Origin: Tillandsia leiboldiana
Taxonomy: Eukaryota > Streptophyta > Magnoliopsida > Poales > Bromeliaceae
Length of the DNA: 64,000 bases
Assembly (NCBI GenBank): GCA_029204045.2
Contig: CM055077.1
Location: forward strand, 13,096,584-13,160,583
Direction: 5' to 3'
Shown piece after piece: positions 8,790-20,801 of the stretch (position 1 is the first letter of the stretch; the number at the start of each line of letters is the position of its first letter). The notes under the pieces are model-generated. The model made no database searches and was not told the DNA's origin. It saw only the letters and a program-made list of their open reading frames with translations. Both the position numbers and the translations under genes were made by a program.

Positions 8790-9280
8790 CGCTGCACGGC
8801 GCCAAACCACGCAGCGACCCGCTGCGCGGTGCCGGAGCGCGGTGCCGGAGCGCGCCGCGCAGCGCCCTGCGGCGCTGTCGCTCGGCGCCCAGCGGCGCTG
8901 CGCCAGGCCCTCGCGCAGCCCGCTGCGCTGCGCGCGGCCGCGCGCAGCCCGCGCGGCCCGCGCAGGCCCGCGCGCGGCCAGGAAGTGCCGCGCGCACCTG
9001 CGCGCGGCCCCTGTCGCGCGCCCCTGCGCGCGGCCCTGTCGCGCGCGTCCCTGCGCGCGGCCCTGCCGCGCGCGCCTGCGCGCGGCCATGCAGTGCGCGC
9101 GCGACCCGCGCGCTCGCCCTGCCGCAAGCGCGCCTGCGCGCGGCCAGGCAGCGCCGCGTGCCGCCCTTTGCTGCACGTGGCGCCGTGCGCCAGCGGCTGT
9201 CGCCGCAGGGTGCTGCCAACAGCAGCACCCTGGCGCCGCGCGTGCGCCGTTGCGCGCGCGCGCGGCCGTCGTCGACGGCA
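8790..9280. repeat. GC-rich degenerate repeat in LTR X
   Basis: Irregular repeats of GCGCGCGGCCCTG and similar words in nearly pure GC sequence. It lies between the 59-bp array and an AT-rich stretch with a minus-strand donor-like site. It corresponds in position to the GC arrays of the other LTRs. Confidence 0.8.
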
Positions 9281-9659
9281 AAAATCTTTAAAAGACCCCC
9301 AATAAATTCGAAAAATCCCCAATCCAATTAATCCAAAAATCCAATTTTTAGCATTTAAAAAACCAATTAAACATCCTCAAGCTCAAAACCCGAGAAACCT
9401 CAAAAATCTGATTTTGCTTACCTCGTCGTCGCACGTCGCACGCCCACGAGCTTCACACGGCCTCCAATGGCGAGTCCAAAAATCCATGAATGCCTCAAAA
9501 GCCCTTTCCTTCCTCTTCTTTCTTCTCCTTTTCCTCTCTTTTCTTTTCATTTCTTTCTTTCTTTCTTCCTTTCTTTCTTTCTCTGCTGCAGAGGAGAGGT
9601 GGAAGCTTTTATAAAGCAAAAGCTTATTTAATTAATTAACTAATTAATTAATTCCCAAA

Positions 9660-10250
9660 AATCCAACTCCAACTCACTTTTTGCCTTCGGGCTCTCCGCC
9701 GCTGCCCGGGAACCTCCGAACTCCGCTGTAAATCGAAAATACACGCTCTCACAGCTTTTTCTCTTCAAAAAGCTCATCCGTTGAGTCGGGGTGCTCAAAT
9801 CAATTACCGGCTCCAAATTGCCAGTTCCGACTCACTTTTTGCCTCCGGGTCCTCCGCGTTCAGTCCGGAACCTCCCAAACCTCGCTGTAAATCGAAAATA
9901 CACGTGCCACAGCTTTTTCTCTTCAAAAAGCTCATCCATTGAGTTGGGGTGCTCAAATCAATTACCGGCTCCAAAATTGCCAGTTCCGACTCACTTTTTT
10001 CCTACCGGGTCCTCCGCGTCAGTCCGGAACCTCCCGAACCTCGCTGTAAATCGAAAATACACGGTTCACAGCGCTTTTTCTCTTCAAAAAGCTCATCCGT
10101 TGAGTCGGGTGCTCAAATCAATTACCGGCTCCCAAAATTGCCAGTTCCGACTCACTTTTTGCCTCCAGGTCCTCCGCGCAGTCCAGAACCTCCCGAACCT
10201 AGCTTTATCTGAAATACACGTGTTCCAAGCGTTCCTGAGTTTCCGGCACT
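9660..10250. repeat. 159-bp tandem repeat in LTR X
   Basis: About three and a half copies, each with CTGTAAATCGAAAATACACG, TTTTTCTCTTCAAAAAGCTC and CCAGTTCCGACTCACTTTTT. The period is 159 bp in the second contig copy (19262, 19421, 19580). Small ORFs across it repeat with the unit and have no recognisable domain. Confidence 0.9.
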
Positions 10251-11258
10251 CCACGTGAAGTCAGAAATTCCCAATTCATCCTCCAATCTGCCTACAAGCC
10301 CGAAAACCCCGAATCGAGCTGGAGCGTCCGCGTTGATCCGAATCAACCCGGCATCAATTGTGACTCAGATGCAACATGCCCAAGGCAACTCTCTCTGCTC
10401 CAAGCCATCCGTGTGGTCGGCGCGCTACTCCAAAGACCCGGTACTCTACAGTGTAACCCCCCCCCCCGAAGCCAGAGGAGTCACATACATGATGCATGAG
10501 GAATCTTGCAGAATTTCCAATTTGGTCCCTCTATAGTCCACCACAGTCTCATAGGTCCCCACTGTAGCTTCATTGTGCTACAAAGACCCTATACAATAAG
10601 TCCTAAACCATTTGATCCAAGAAAAGTATAAGTTTTCCGCAAAAATAATCAGCTTTTTGACACTTTTCACGCATTTCGAGACAAAAGAGTCATCGAATTG
10701 CGAAACGGACTTCGTCACGACGTCCGGCTCGGCGAGAGCTATCAAATAGTGCCCTTGCTTGTTTGATTTGGTGCTCGAACAAAATCTCGGGCCATTAATA
10801 TTGTTCAATATACAGTATGACCACGCTTTCCGATGCACCAGAGTCGCCAAATGCGAATTCTGTCAGTGCCATTGCACTCAGAATGTCAAAATTAGCTAGA
10901 ATTGACTGCTCATACTGCTATGTTTGGGTTTTAGACAGTGAAACGGCTGACGGTTGATCGAGAGGGAACTGAACAGGGGCTACTATTCATTTCACTATTC
11001 ACTTAAGTCGTGGCCCTGCCGACTTCTCCTCGATGTTTTGTGGAAGATCCGACCGTCGGATTGAGAACATATCAATATCAATTTTTCTTGTTTCGACGAG
11101 ACGGTCGCACTGGTGATCTCAGATTTTCGAGATCAGACTCCGATCAAAAGTCGATATTTTTGGGCACACAATTGCACTACTAATAATCCATTTTTGCCAT
11201 TTAAATAATCCAGAACTATTTAAACTTTAAATTTCAGTTTCAAAAATCTGGTTCTACA

Positions 11259-12256
11259 TCCGTCTTTGTTCTTAATGGTAGTTGTTGCAAGAAGCGCTTG
11301 ATTTGATCGCTTTGGCTCCATTCTTGCAATTTTGTCTATGTGCCCTGCAAAACCACACCACGAAAACAGACCTTTGTGAAAGTTGAACCCGAAGTGATGA
11401 GGTAGGACTTGTTACACGGCTTGGAGTGCGATGAATTGTCCGTCGGAGTAGGAGAAACCGACTGGGGCACAAAAACCATCTGCTTGAACTTGGTTCCTCA
11501 CTAGTTCAAACGATCCAAGACCCAAACGGTCGTTTTGACCAATACCAAGCAATTATCCAACTTCCTCCTTCTAGAGATAATCGCTGTCAACATCTTCCTT
11601 AAGTTGGAGTAATGGCTTCGTCAGCTCCATTTTTCTGTTGAGCCTCAGCGTAGAGCTTTGAGAATGATTTACATTATCCACCAATTTGATGTTCCTCCGT
11701 CTCGAACTGGCTCTTTCCTTCTCTTCGAAGGGAAATATTTATTTGACGCAAGTTATATCCTTTCCTCTTCAAGAGCGTTTGAGAGGAAGTTTTCTTTTTA
11801 GATTGTTCTTCAAGATCCCACAATCTTCTTCTCAAACTTTTGTTTGTTGCTTTTGCCAATTTCTTTGACTCCTTTAATGAATTTATTGTATTCAAAAACA
11901 AAGTCTCAACCTTCAGAATCGCTCGGTTCATCATCCGTTGCATTCTTTTCATTCAAGGTTGGATATGACCAGAGGAAAGTTGCTGCAAAAGCACATGTAA
12001 GGGTGAAGTTGTGGACTGGTGGAATGCTGTTGCGTTGTTATCCTCATCACTGGAAGATACTCATTGGAAGTGGAGTTTCATCCCATGTGACGTCTTGCAT
12101 AGCAGTCTTCTTTGACGGATTCTTGTTGGGCAACTCTGTTTGAGATAATGACCATAACCTCGCATTTAAGCCTGGATTTGTCCCTCATAGGTTCTTCTGG
12201 TCTTGAAGAACCCTCTTGCTTTCCTTGACTTAAATCTTGAAGATCCTTTGCCTTTC
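11259..12256 (-). pseudogene. S1 Sirevirus gag fragment (first, error-rich copy)
   Basis: Minus-strand gag of S1 from the second zinc knuckle through the coiled-coil region to just after the first knuckle. It is the same sequence as 20802-21793 but with many single-base gains and losses, so no frame stays open. The second copy is open over the same stretch, so most breaks here are probably consensus errors at a contig end and not mutations. It stops at the N gap. Confidence 0.75.
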
Positions 12257-12356
12257 NNNNNNNNNNNNNNNNNNNNNNNNNNNNNNNNNNNNNNNNNNNN
12301 NNNNNNNNNNNNNNNNNNNNNNNNNNNNNNNNNNNNNNNNNNNNNNNNNNNNNNNN
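12257..12356. other. assembly gap of exactly 100 N
   Basis: A run of 100 N, the usual placeholder for a gap of unknown size. The sequence on its right (from 12357) restarts at the equivalent of 2809, and the sequence on its left (to 12256) ends at the equivalent of 21793. Confidence 0.99.
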
Positions 12357-13871
12357 CGTCGTTAGTAATAGCTTCATTGTTTTCTGTCCGTTTGTCCTCG
12401 ATCTTTGGGGAGGGGCCGAACGCCTTTAATAGAGGACTGCGGGAATCCGCCGTTGGCGTAGTCCGCAGATACTCCCTTCTCTTTCGAAGATCCCTTCTTT
12501 TCTCCCATCCAAAACCAACCGGATTTGGCCTCGATCTACTTAGGCACGCACTTTTTGTTCCATCCACCTGGGACCATGCACTTAGTAGCAAAAGTAAAGG
12601 GCGAAGGCACCGGCTGGGTGCATGGCCGTTCTACTAGCGCGGGAACAGGGAGGAGCTTGCAGCTGCGCGTTGACTGCCCGGATTAGATGAAGCCCTGTAA
12701 AGAGCATGGCACTTCCTTGAACCGCTCGACCCGGAGGGAGCCAAGTTCTTTGGACGGCCCAATGCTAAGGAAGCTGTGAAGAGCCTGAAAAGCGATTAAC
12801 AAGGGCGCCCGTGCTCGCCGTACCAACGCCCGGGGAAGACTTCGAAGTATGCGCACTGCATCGCGAAGTTGGACTGGAGGAAGTACTAAGGCAGCAAGGA
12901 AGAGTCGTAGCCTATGCGACAGGGCAGCTCAAGGACTACATGTAGAGCTAACCGACACACGACCTGGAGTGCCGCAGTCGTCCTCGTCCTGAACTGTTGA
13001 GGTACTATCTCTTCGGGGCCCACGGTAACGCACCACGGACCACCAAAGCCTTAAGCGCCCTCTCCACCCAGAAGGGGCCGAACTTACGGCGAAGAAGGTG
13101 GTTAGGACTATTGAAGGATTTCGACCTGGACACGAGACCGACTGACCAAGTGTACATCGATGAGTTGCGGGCTACACGGGACGCCGACACCTACTACTTC
13201 GGGCCAAGCTACACTTCAGCCCGGCCTATCACCTCAGATGGATGGGCAATCCGAACGGGCGATCCAGATCCTCGAGGACATACTCCGAGCATGCATACTG
13301 GTTTTGAATGGGCGGATGGTCACGCTACCTACCCCTCGTCGAGTTCGTCTACGACGTCAATTACCAGACAAGCACCCGGATGACACCGTACAAGCATCGT
13401 ACGGTAGGCGCTGCAAACCCCCCGATTTGTGTGGAACGATCAGGGGCAAAGCGAGTCGGGTTGAGAGGCTAGTTGTGCCATAGTACGTGGGACTTTTTGG
13501 GATCCCGGAGTGCGACGGCCCCGTGGCCCATCGCCTCGCCCTACACCGAATCACGACCGAGTTCCGGTCGTGTCCGCGCATTCACGCTTCGGAAGTATCC
13601 CCTAATCCGTCGCGAGTGCTTGACGACTCCGCAAATCAAGTTCAAAGGAAACTTGAACTACGAGGAAGAGCCGGTGCGGACCCTAGCGCGGGAGGACTGA
13701 AAAGCTACGAAGTCGGACATTTCCCTACGTGAAGGCGCTTTGGAGCAATCTGGAAGAACGTGAGACAACTTGGGAACCCGAATCGAGGGTGAAGGGGTGC
13801 TACCCGGACCCCCCTTCGCCGCAGGCGGGAGTTAAGTTTCGGGGACGAAACTTGTTTTTATTAGTGAGTGA
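12357..13871 (+). pseudogene. G1 internal region and pol remnant (second copy)
   Basis: Repeats 2809-4338 with scattered one-base indels. The pol remnant runs from about 12690 to 13843 and shows the same pieces: RNase H end, integrase core end and chromodomain-like tail. Gag is absent because this copy starts after it. Read as the same locus seen at the start of the next contig. Confidence 0.8.
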
Positions 13872-16800
13872 TGTAAGACCTGACTTTTCCGTGACCCTCC
13901 CCGTTACCCCTTTTTCTTCGACTGCCCGACTAAGGGACAATTTTTTGGTGTTTTTTCCGGAGAATCCGTCGGGGCTCGCGGACATTTTTAGGCCGAAGGG
14001 CTCGCGAAATGGAGAACGGGGGGCGCGATCGGTTTCAGATTCCGACTCCCGGTTCACCCGGAATAATTTTCCGAAGTTCGGACCCCACTTAGGCGCCCCG
14101 GGATCCGTGCGGACGATCGGCACGTTTCTCGAGGTAATTATAGCCGCTGGATCTGTCCCTATTGATTAATTATTCTCTTACCCTTTGAGGGACCTAGGGT
14201 TTTAGGTGTTCCCTCCTAGGTCCCTTCGTTCGGCGGCTAGGGTTTCCCTTTAAGAGTCATCACGAGAGGGAAAAAGAGAGAGGGAAGGACGGCTAGGGTT
14301 TCTCTTTAAGAGTCATCACGAGAGGGAAAAAGAAAGAGGGAAGGACGGCTAGGGTTTCTCTTTAAGAAACACCACGAGAGGGGAAAAGAGGAGAATAAAA
14401 CGGGGACCCAACCCTTTTTCGCTCTTGTACGACCGACGGCGGGGCTTTCGAGGAAAGGACGGAGGTTCTTGCTCGCGGATCAACCGGGCAACGTTAGGAC
14501 GATCCTCTTCCTCTCTTTCCGGCGGATCAAAGGTGAGTTTCTATTAGTTTTGTGGTGTAGGCGTTTCGGGGGGTGGGGTCTTCACGGGGAACACCGCCGC
14601 CGCCGCCGGACCGGCCGCGGGCGGGGCGCCGCGCGGCGCTTGGTGCCGCGACGGGGCCGCCCCGCACCGCGGGCGAGGCACCCGCGCGGCGCTTGGCCGC
14701 GCGGGGCCGCCCGCAGGTGGGGCGCCCGCGCGGGCTGGTGCCGCGCGGGGTCGCCCCCGCACCGCGGGCGAGGCACCCGCGCGGCGCCTGGCCGCGCGGG
14801 GCCGCCCGCAGGTGGGGCGCCGCGCGGGCTGGTGCCGCGCGGGGTCGCCCCCGCACCGCGGGCGAGGGCACCCGCGCGGAGCCGGCCGCGCGGGGCCGCC
14901 CGCAGGTGGGGCGCCCGCGCGGGCTGGTGCCGCGCGGGGTCGCCCCCGCACCGCGGGCGAGGCCCCCGCACGCGGTGCGAGGCACCCGCGCGCGCTTGGC
15001 CGCGCGGGGGCCGCCCGCAGGTGGGCCCGCCCGCGCGGGCTGGTGCCGCGCGGGGTCGCCCCCAGCACCGCGGGCGAGGCACCCGCGCGGCGCTTGGCCG
15101 CGCGGGGCCGCCCGCAGGTGGGGCGCCGCGCGGACTGGTGCCGCGCGGGTCGCCCCCGCACCGCGGGCGAGGCACCCGCGCGGCACTTGGCCGCGCGGGG
15201 CCGCCCGCAGGTGGGGGCGCCCGCGCGGGATGGTGCCGCGCGGGGTCGCCCCCCGCACCGCGGGCGAGGCACCCGCGCGGTGCTTGGCCGCGGCGGGGCC
15301 GCCCGCAGGTGGGGCGCCCCGCGCGGACTGGTGCCGCGCAGGGGTCGCCCCCGCAACGCGGGCGAGGCACCCGCGCGGCGCTTGGCCGCGCGGGGCCGCC
15401 CGCAGGTGGGGGCGCCCGCGCAGGCTGGTGCCGCGCGGGGTCACCCCCGCACCGCGGGCGAGGCACCCGCGCGGCGCTTGGCCGCGCGGGGCCGCCCGCA
15501 GGTGGGGGCGCCCGCGCGGGCTGGTGCCGCGCGGGGTCGCCCCCGCACCGCGGGCGAGGCACCCGCGCGGCGCTTGGCCGCGCGGGGCCGCCCGCAGGTG
15601 GGGCGCCCGCGCGGGCTGGTGCCGCGCGGGGTCGCCCCCGCACCGCGGGCGAGGCACCCGCGCGGCGCTTGGCCGCGCGGGGCCGCCCGCGGGCGAGGCA
15701 CCCGCGCGGCGCTTGGCCGCGCGGGGCCGCCCGCAGGTGGGGCGCCCGCGTGGGCTGGTGCCGCGCGGGGTCGCCCCCGCACCCGCGGGCAGCGCGCTCG
15801 CGCGGCGCTTGGCCGCGCAGGGCCGCTCGCAGGTGGGGCGCCCGCGCGGGCTGGGGCCGCGCGGGGTCGCCCCCGCACCACGGGCAACGCACATCGCGCG
15901 GCGCTTGGCCGCGCGGGGCCGCCGCAGGAGGGGCGTCCGCGCGGGCTGGGGCCACGCGATGCTGTGCCCGGGCGGAGTGTGCGCCGCACGGGCCAGTGCC
16001 GGGCGGGGAACTCCGCCGCACATGGGTGGGAGTCGGTGTGAGTGTCGGATCCTTAGTCTTGACTTGCCCCTATTTCCTTCAGGAGTGCAGGACATTGTTG
16101 GCGACGGGCGCACGATCACGGACGTACCGAACGCCGGACGACGCACGCAAAAGGTGGGTAAATTCGCCGAGGTTAATTGGGTAAGGGCGGACATTAGCAA
16201 AGGTGTTTCTCTCTAAGTTGCTCCTCGTGAGCAAAGGTGGGTTTCTCTCTAAGTTGCTCCTCGTGAGCAAAGGTGGGTTTCTCTCTAAGATGCTCTTCGT
16301 GAGCGAAGGTGTGTTCCTCTTCAAGTTGCTCACAATGAGCAATGGTGTTTTCCTCCTTAAGATTTCCTCATGAGCAAAGGTGTTCACCCTTCTGGTTGTC
16401 CTTATGAGCAACGCTGACCCCGAATCTTATTCTATTCGCTTTATCATCTGAGGCTCAAGTTTTACTACACGCACACCAGCGGTTTGGCCACCGCAAGGGT
16501 GTGCTTTTCCGGAAAAGTGGTACGTTGACCCGTGTACCCCACGCGGAGGTGGCGTTAGGGATGGGGGCCCTCATGGGTGGAGGGTGTGAGCGGTGACGCC
16601 GTGGTTGGTGCTCGGCGGCCGAGGCAGGTGCTCGGCAGAGATGGGAGGGGCACCGGGGTAGGGGCCCTGTGCGGTGTCCGGGGAGGGTGCCCGGTTTATG
16701 TTTGGTGCAGGTTGTGATCATTGTTGACGGTATATGGGAGGGGGGTGACAGTTGCTCTGGTTACAGTGGTTTGTTTTATTATAGTATTCTTGCTCATTAT

Positions 16801-17533
16801 GTTTATTTCTAGTCACTGACTTCCCACTCCGTGACAGGTTCGTCCAGGGGCGAGTGCTGGGGCGCCGGTGAGGACGTTAGGGTGCTGATCTGATTTTTGG
16901 GTGACTTCAGATACAGTGACTCTTCTTTCCCTTTTCTTTTATTATTCATGGTAGCTAGTTGTGGATTGCGACACCCCCGTGGGGTCGAAGTGGATGTTGC
17001 CTTTCCTTTCCTTTTTGAATAATTGAATGAATACTACGTTCTCTCTTACTTGGCCGTTTTGAACGATGAAAAACAAAGAAAACCGTTTGCGAAAACTATT
17101 TCTAAAACGTGGGTGTCGTGTGGGCACCGAGCTTTATAAACCTTGTGGAATTTATGTGTTTGCGAACTGTTTTCACAAACGAGGGCATCGTGTGGATGCT
17201 GCTTTCAAAACCTTGTGATTATTTATCCTTTCAAAACACCGGCCTCTATACTCTAAGTGAATGCTAGAATGTCATGTGAATTGTTTGGTTGTATGTGTAC
17301 GAGACCCCAACTGATGTGGTTAGAGATTGTATGTACTACGCCTTGTGAGACACTTTGTAGCCGAGACGCCGTGCATATACAAAGGGGCCTCTGCCCATTT
17401 GCAGAGCGAATTTGTGTATGCGGCGGGTCTGTGCACGCGCCGGGGAGTAATGTTTTACAAAAAAAAATATATGGCTGATTTAGGGGCATCGGTGGCTCCT
17501 CTTCCGCGCGATTCGTACCCCCGGGGCGTGACA
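13872..17533 (+). repeat. G1 3' LTR (second copy, next contig)
   Basis: Begins TGTAAGACCTG and ends GGGGCGTGACA. It carries the bases that tell the 3' LTR from the 5' LTR (ATGGG at about 16640, ACTACG at 17034, GATTTAG near 17477), so it is the same LTR as 4339-7995. Indels are concentrated in the GC-rich part, as expected for base-calling noise near a contig start. The candidate mini-exon is at 16083-16153. Confidence 0.88.
14598..15965 (+). repeat. 95-bp GC-rich minisatellite (second copy)
   Basis: Same array as 5060-6425 in the same unit order, with extra and missing bases such as GCGACGGGGCC near 14648 and GAGGGCACC near 14864. Confidence 0.92.
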
Positions 17534-20500
17534 TACCTTGCCTCCACGAGGTCCGCACGCAAAACGGAGCACGCTGCGTCCAACCACACGACCGTGCGCT
17601 CTGCGGATGTCCCGAAACAAGCCGGCGGGTCCACGCGACGGAAAAACCCACAACCGCCCCCGGCGGAAGCTAAAAACCCCACCGCAAGCTGCCAGAAGCG
17701 AAGAAATCACAAAATCAATCAAAACGGTCAAAACCGAGCATCCGACGGCGAAAAACAGTCTCCGTCGGCGAAAACAGCCTCCGTCAGCGAAAACCAGCGC
17801 CCGACGGCGAAAAACAGCCCGCGGCGGCGAAAAACAGCTCCGTCGGCGAAAACCAGCGCCCGACGGCGAAAAACAGCACGCGGCGGCGAAAAACAGCTCC
17901 GTCGGCGAAAACCAGCGCCCGACGGCGAAAAACAGCACGCGGCGGCGAAAAGAAACTCCGTCGGCGAAAACCAGCGCCCGACGGCGAAAAACAGCACGCG
18001 GCGGCGAAAAACAGCTCCGTCGGCGAAAACCAGCGACCGACGGCGAAAAACAGCTCAAAAACAGCTTGCGAAAAACAGCGAAAACTTGCGCGAAAGCCAG
18101 CGCGAAAACTGCTCGCAACCTGCTCGCGAAAACTGCTCAAAATCTGCTTGACGGCGAAAAAGCAGCAGCCTACGGCGAACACCGCGGCCGACGGCGAAAA
18201 CAGCGGCCGACTGCGACCAACGGGCTCCGACGGCGAAAACACGGCGCCGGCACGCAAACCGAGGAGTCGCCCGCCGTCCGGGAGCACGCCGAGCGGCGAA
18301 AAACCAGCCGCGCGACGAGGGAGGCCCGCTGCACGGCGCCAAACCACGCAGCGACCCGCTGCGCGGTGCCGGAGCGCGGTGCCGGAGCGCGCCGCGCAGC
18401 GCCCTGCGGCGCTGCGCGCGGCGCCCAGCGGCGCTGCGCGCAGGCCCGCGCGCAGCCCGCTGCGCTGCGCGCGGCCGCGCGCGCCCGCGCGGCCCGCGCA
18501 GGCCCGCGCGCGGCCAGGAAGTGCCGCGCGCACCTGCGCGCGGCCCTGTCGCGCGCCCCTGCGCGCGGCCCTGTCGCGCGCCCCTGCGCGCGGCCCTGCC
18601 GCGCGCGCCTGCGCGCGGCCAGGCAGTGCCGCGCGCACCCGCGCGCGGCCCTGCCGCACGCGCCTGCGCGCGGCCAGGCAGCGCCGCGTGCCGCCCTTTG
18701 CTGCACGTGGCGCCGCGCCCAGCGGCATGTCGCCGCAGGGTGCTGCCAACAGCAGCACCCTGGCGCCGCGCGTGCGCCGTTGCGCGCGCGCGCGGCCGTC
18801 GGCGACGGCAAAAATCTTAAAAGACCCCCAATAAATTCGAAAAATCCCCAACAATCCAATTAATCCAAAAATCCAATTTTTAGCATTTTAAAAACCAATT
18901 AAACATCCTCAAAGCTCAAAAACCCGAGAAAACCTCAAAAATCTGAATTTTGCTTACCTCGTCGTCGCACGTCGCACGCCCACGAGCTTCACACGGCCTC
19001 CAATGGCGAGTCCAAAAATCCATGAATGCCTCAAAAGCCCTTTCCTTCCTCTTCTTCTTCTTCCTTTTCCTCTCTTTTCTTTTCATTTCTTTCTTTCTTC
19101 CTTTTCTTTCTTTCTCTGCTGCAGAGGGAGAGGTGGAAGCTTTTATAAAGCAAAAAGCTTTATTTAATTAATTAACTAATTAATTAATTCCCAAAAATCC
19201 AACTCCAACTCACTTTTTGCCTTCGGGCTCTCCGCCGCTGCCCGGAACCTCCCGAACTCCGCTGTAAATCGAAAATACACGCGCTCACAGCTTTTTCTCT
19301 TCAAAAAGCTCATCCGTTGAGTCGGGGTGCTCAAATCAATTACCGGCTCCAAAATTGCCAGTTCCGACTCACTTTTTGCCTCCGGGTCCTCCGCGTCAGT
19401 CCGGAACCTCCCGAACCTCGCTGTAAATCGAAAATACACGTGTCCACAGCTTTTTCTCTTCAAAAAGCTCATCCATTGAGTTGGGGTGCTCAAATCAATT
19501 ACCGGCTCCAAAATTGCCAGTTCCGACTCACTTTTTGCCTCCGGGTCCTCCGCGTCAGTCCGGAACCTCCCGAACCTCGCTGTAAATCGAAAATACACGT
19601 GTTCACAGCTTTTTCTCTTCAAAAGCTCATCCGTTGAGTCGGGGTGCTCAAATCAATTACCGGCTCCAAAATTGCCAGTTCCGACTCACTTTTTGCCTCC
19701 AGGTCCTCCGCGTCAGTCCAGAACCTCCCGAACCTAGCTGTAATCTGAAAATACACGTGTTCCAAGCGTTCCTGAGTTTCCGGCACTCCACGGTGAAGTC
19801 AGAAATTCCCAATCTCATCCTCAATCGGCCTACAAAGCCCGGAAAAACCCCGAATCGAGCTGGAGCTTCCGCGTTGATCCGAATCAACCCGGCATCAATT
19901 GTGAACTCAGATGCAACATGCCCAAGGCAACTCTCTGCTCCAAGCCATCCGTGTGGTCGGCGCGCTATCCAAAGACCCGGTACTCTACAGTGTAACCCCC
20001 CCCCCCAAGAAGCCGAGGAGTCACATACATGAATGCATGAGGAATCTTGCAGAATTTCCAATTTGGTCCCTCTATAGTCCACCACAGTCTCATAGGTCCC
20101 CACTGTAGCTTCATTGTGCTACAAAGACCCTATACAATAAGTCCTAAACCATTTGATCCAAGAAAAGTATAAGTTTTCGCAAAAATAATCAGCTTTTTGA
20201 CACTTTTCACGCATTTCGAGACAAAAGAGTCATCGAATTGCGAAACGGACTTCGTCACGACGTCCGGCTCGTCGAGAGCTATCAAATAGTGCCCTTGCTT
20301 GTTTGATTTGGTGCTCGAACAAAATCTCGGGCCATTAATATTGTTCAATAATACAGTATGACACGCTTTCCGATGCACCAGAGTCGCCAAATGCGAATTC
20401 TGTCAGTGCCATTGCACTCAGAATGTCAAAATTAGCTAGAATTGACTGCTCATACTGCTATGTTTGGGTTTTAGACAGTGAAACGGCTGACGGTTGATCG

Positions 20501-20801
20501 AGAGGGAACTGAAATCAGGGGCTACTATTCATTTCACTATTCACTTAAGTCGTGGGCCCTGCGACTTCCTCGCTGTTTTGTGGAAGATCCGACCGTCGGA
20601 TTGAGAACATATCAATATCAATTTTTCTTGTTTCGACGAGACGGTCGCACTGGTGATCTCAGATTTTCGAGATCAGACTCCGATCAAAAGTCGATATTTT
20701 TGGGCCACAATTGCACTACTAATAATCCATTTTTGCCATTTAAATAATCCAGAAACTATTTAAACTTTAAATATTCAGTTTCAAAAATCATGGTTACTAC
20801 A
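17534..20801 (-). mobile_element. LTR X, right part (second copy)
   Basis: Repeats 7996-11258 in full: the 59-bp array at about 17740-18055, GC-rich stretch 18330-18810, pyrimidine run near 19040-19120, and 159-bp array 19195-19800. It ends GGTTACTACA at 20801, where S1 gag begins. The equivalent end of LTR Y is GGTTACTGCA at 52900. Confidence 0.65.

Larger units (their letters stand above)
7996..11258 (-). mobile_element. LTR X, right part (first copy)
   Basis: This non-coding block flanks G1 and ends in CTACA at 11258, where Sirevirus gag sequence begins. Its last 740 bp (from about 10520) are homologous to the end of LTR Y (52195-52900), including GATCCGACCGTCGGAT and TTCGACGAGACGGTCGCACT, so it is the end of a related LTR that inserted into S1. 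G1 then inserted into X. A donor-like GAG/GTAAGC on the minus strand (about 9415-9423) lies beside the GC-rich stretch at 8790-9280, matching the other minus-oriented LTRs. X's other end is outside the window. Confidence 0.65.

Noticed and set aside
7789..9327. Frames of 150-410 codons over the 59-bp and GC-rich repeats of LTR X
   Set aside because: Repetitive translations (RRRKTA and similar) with different frames open in the two contig copies; no domain and no consistent start.
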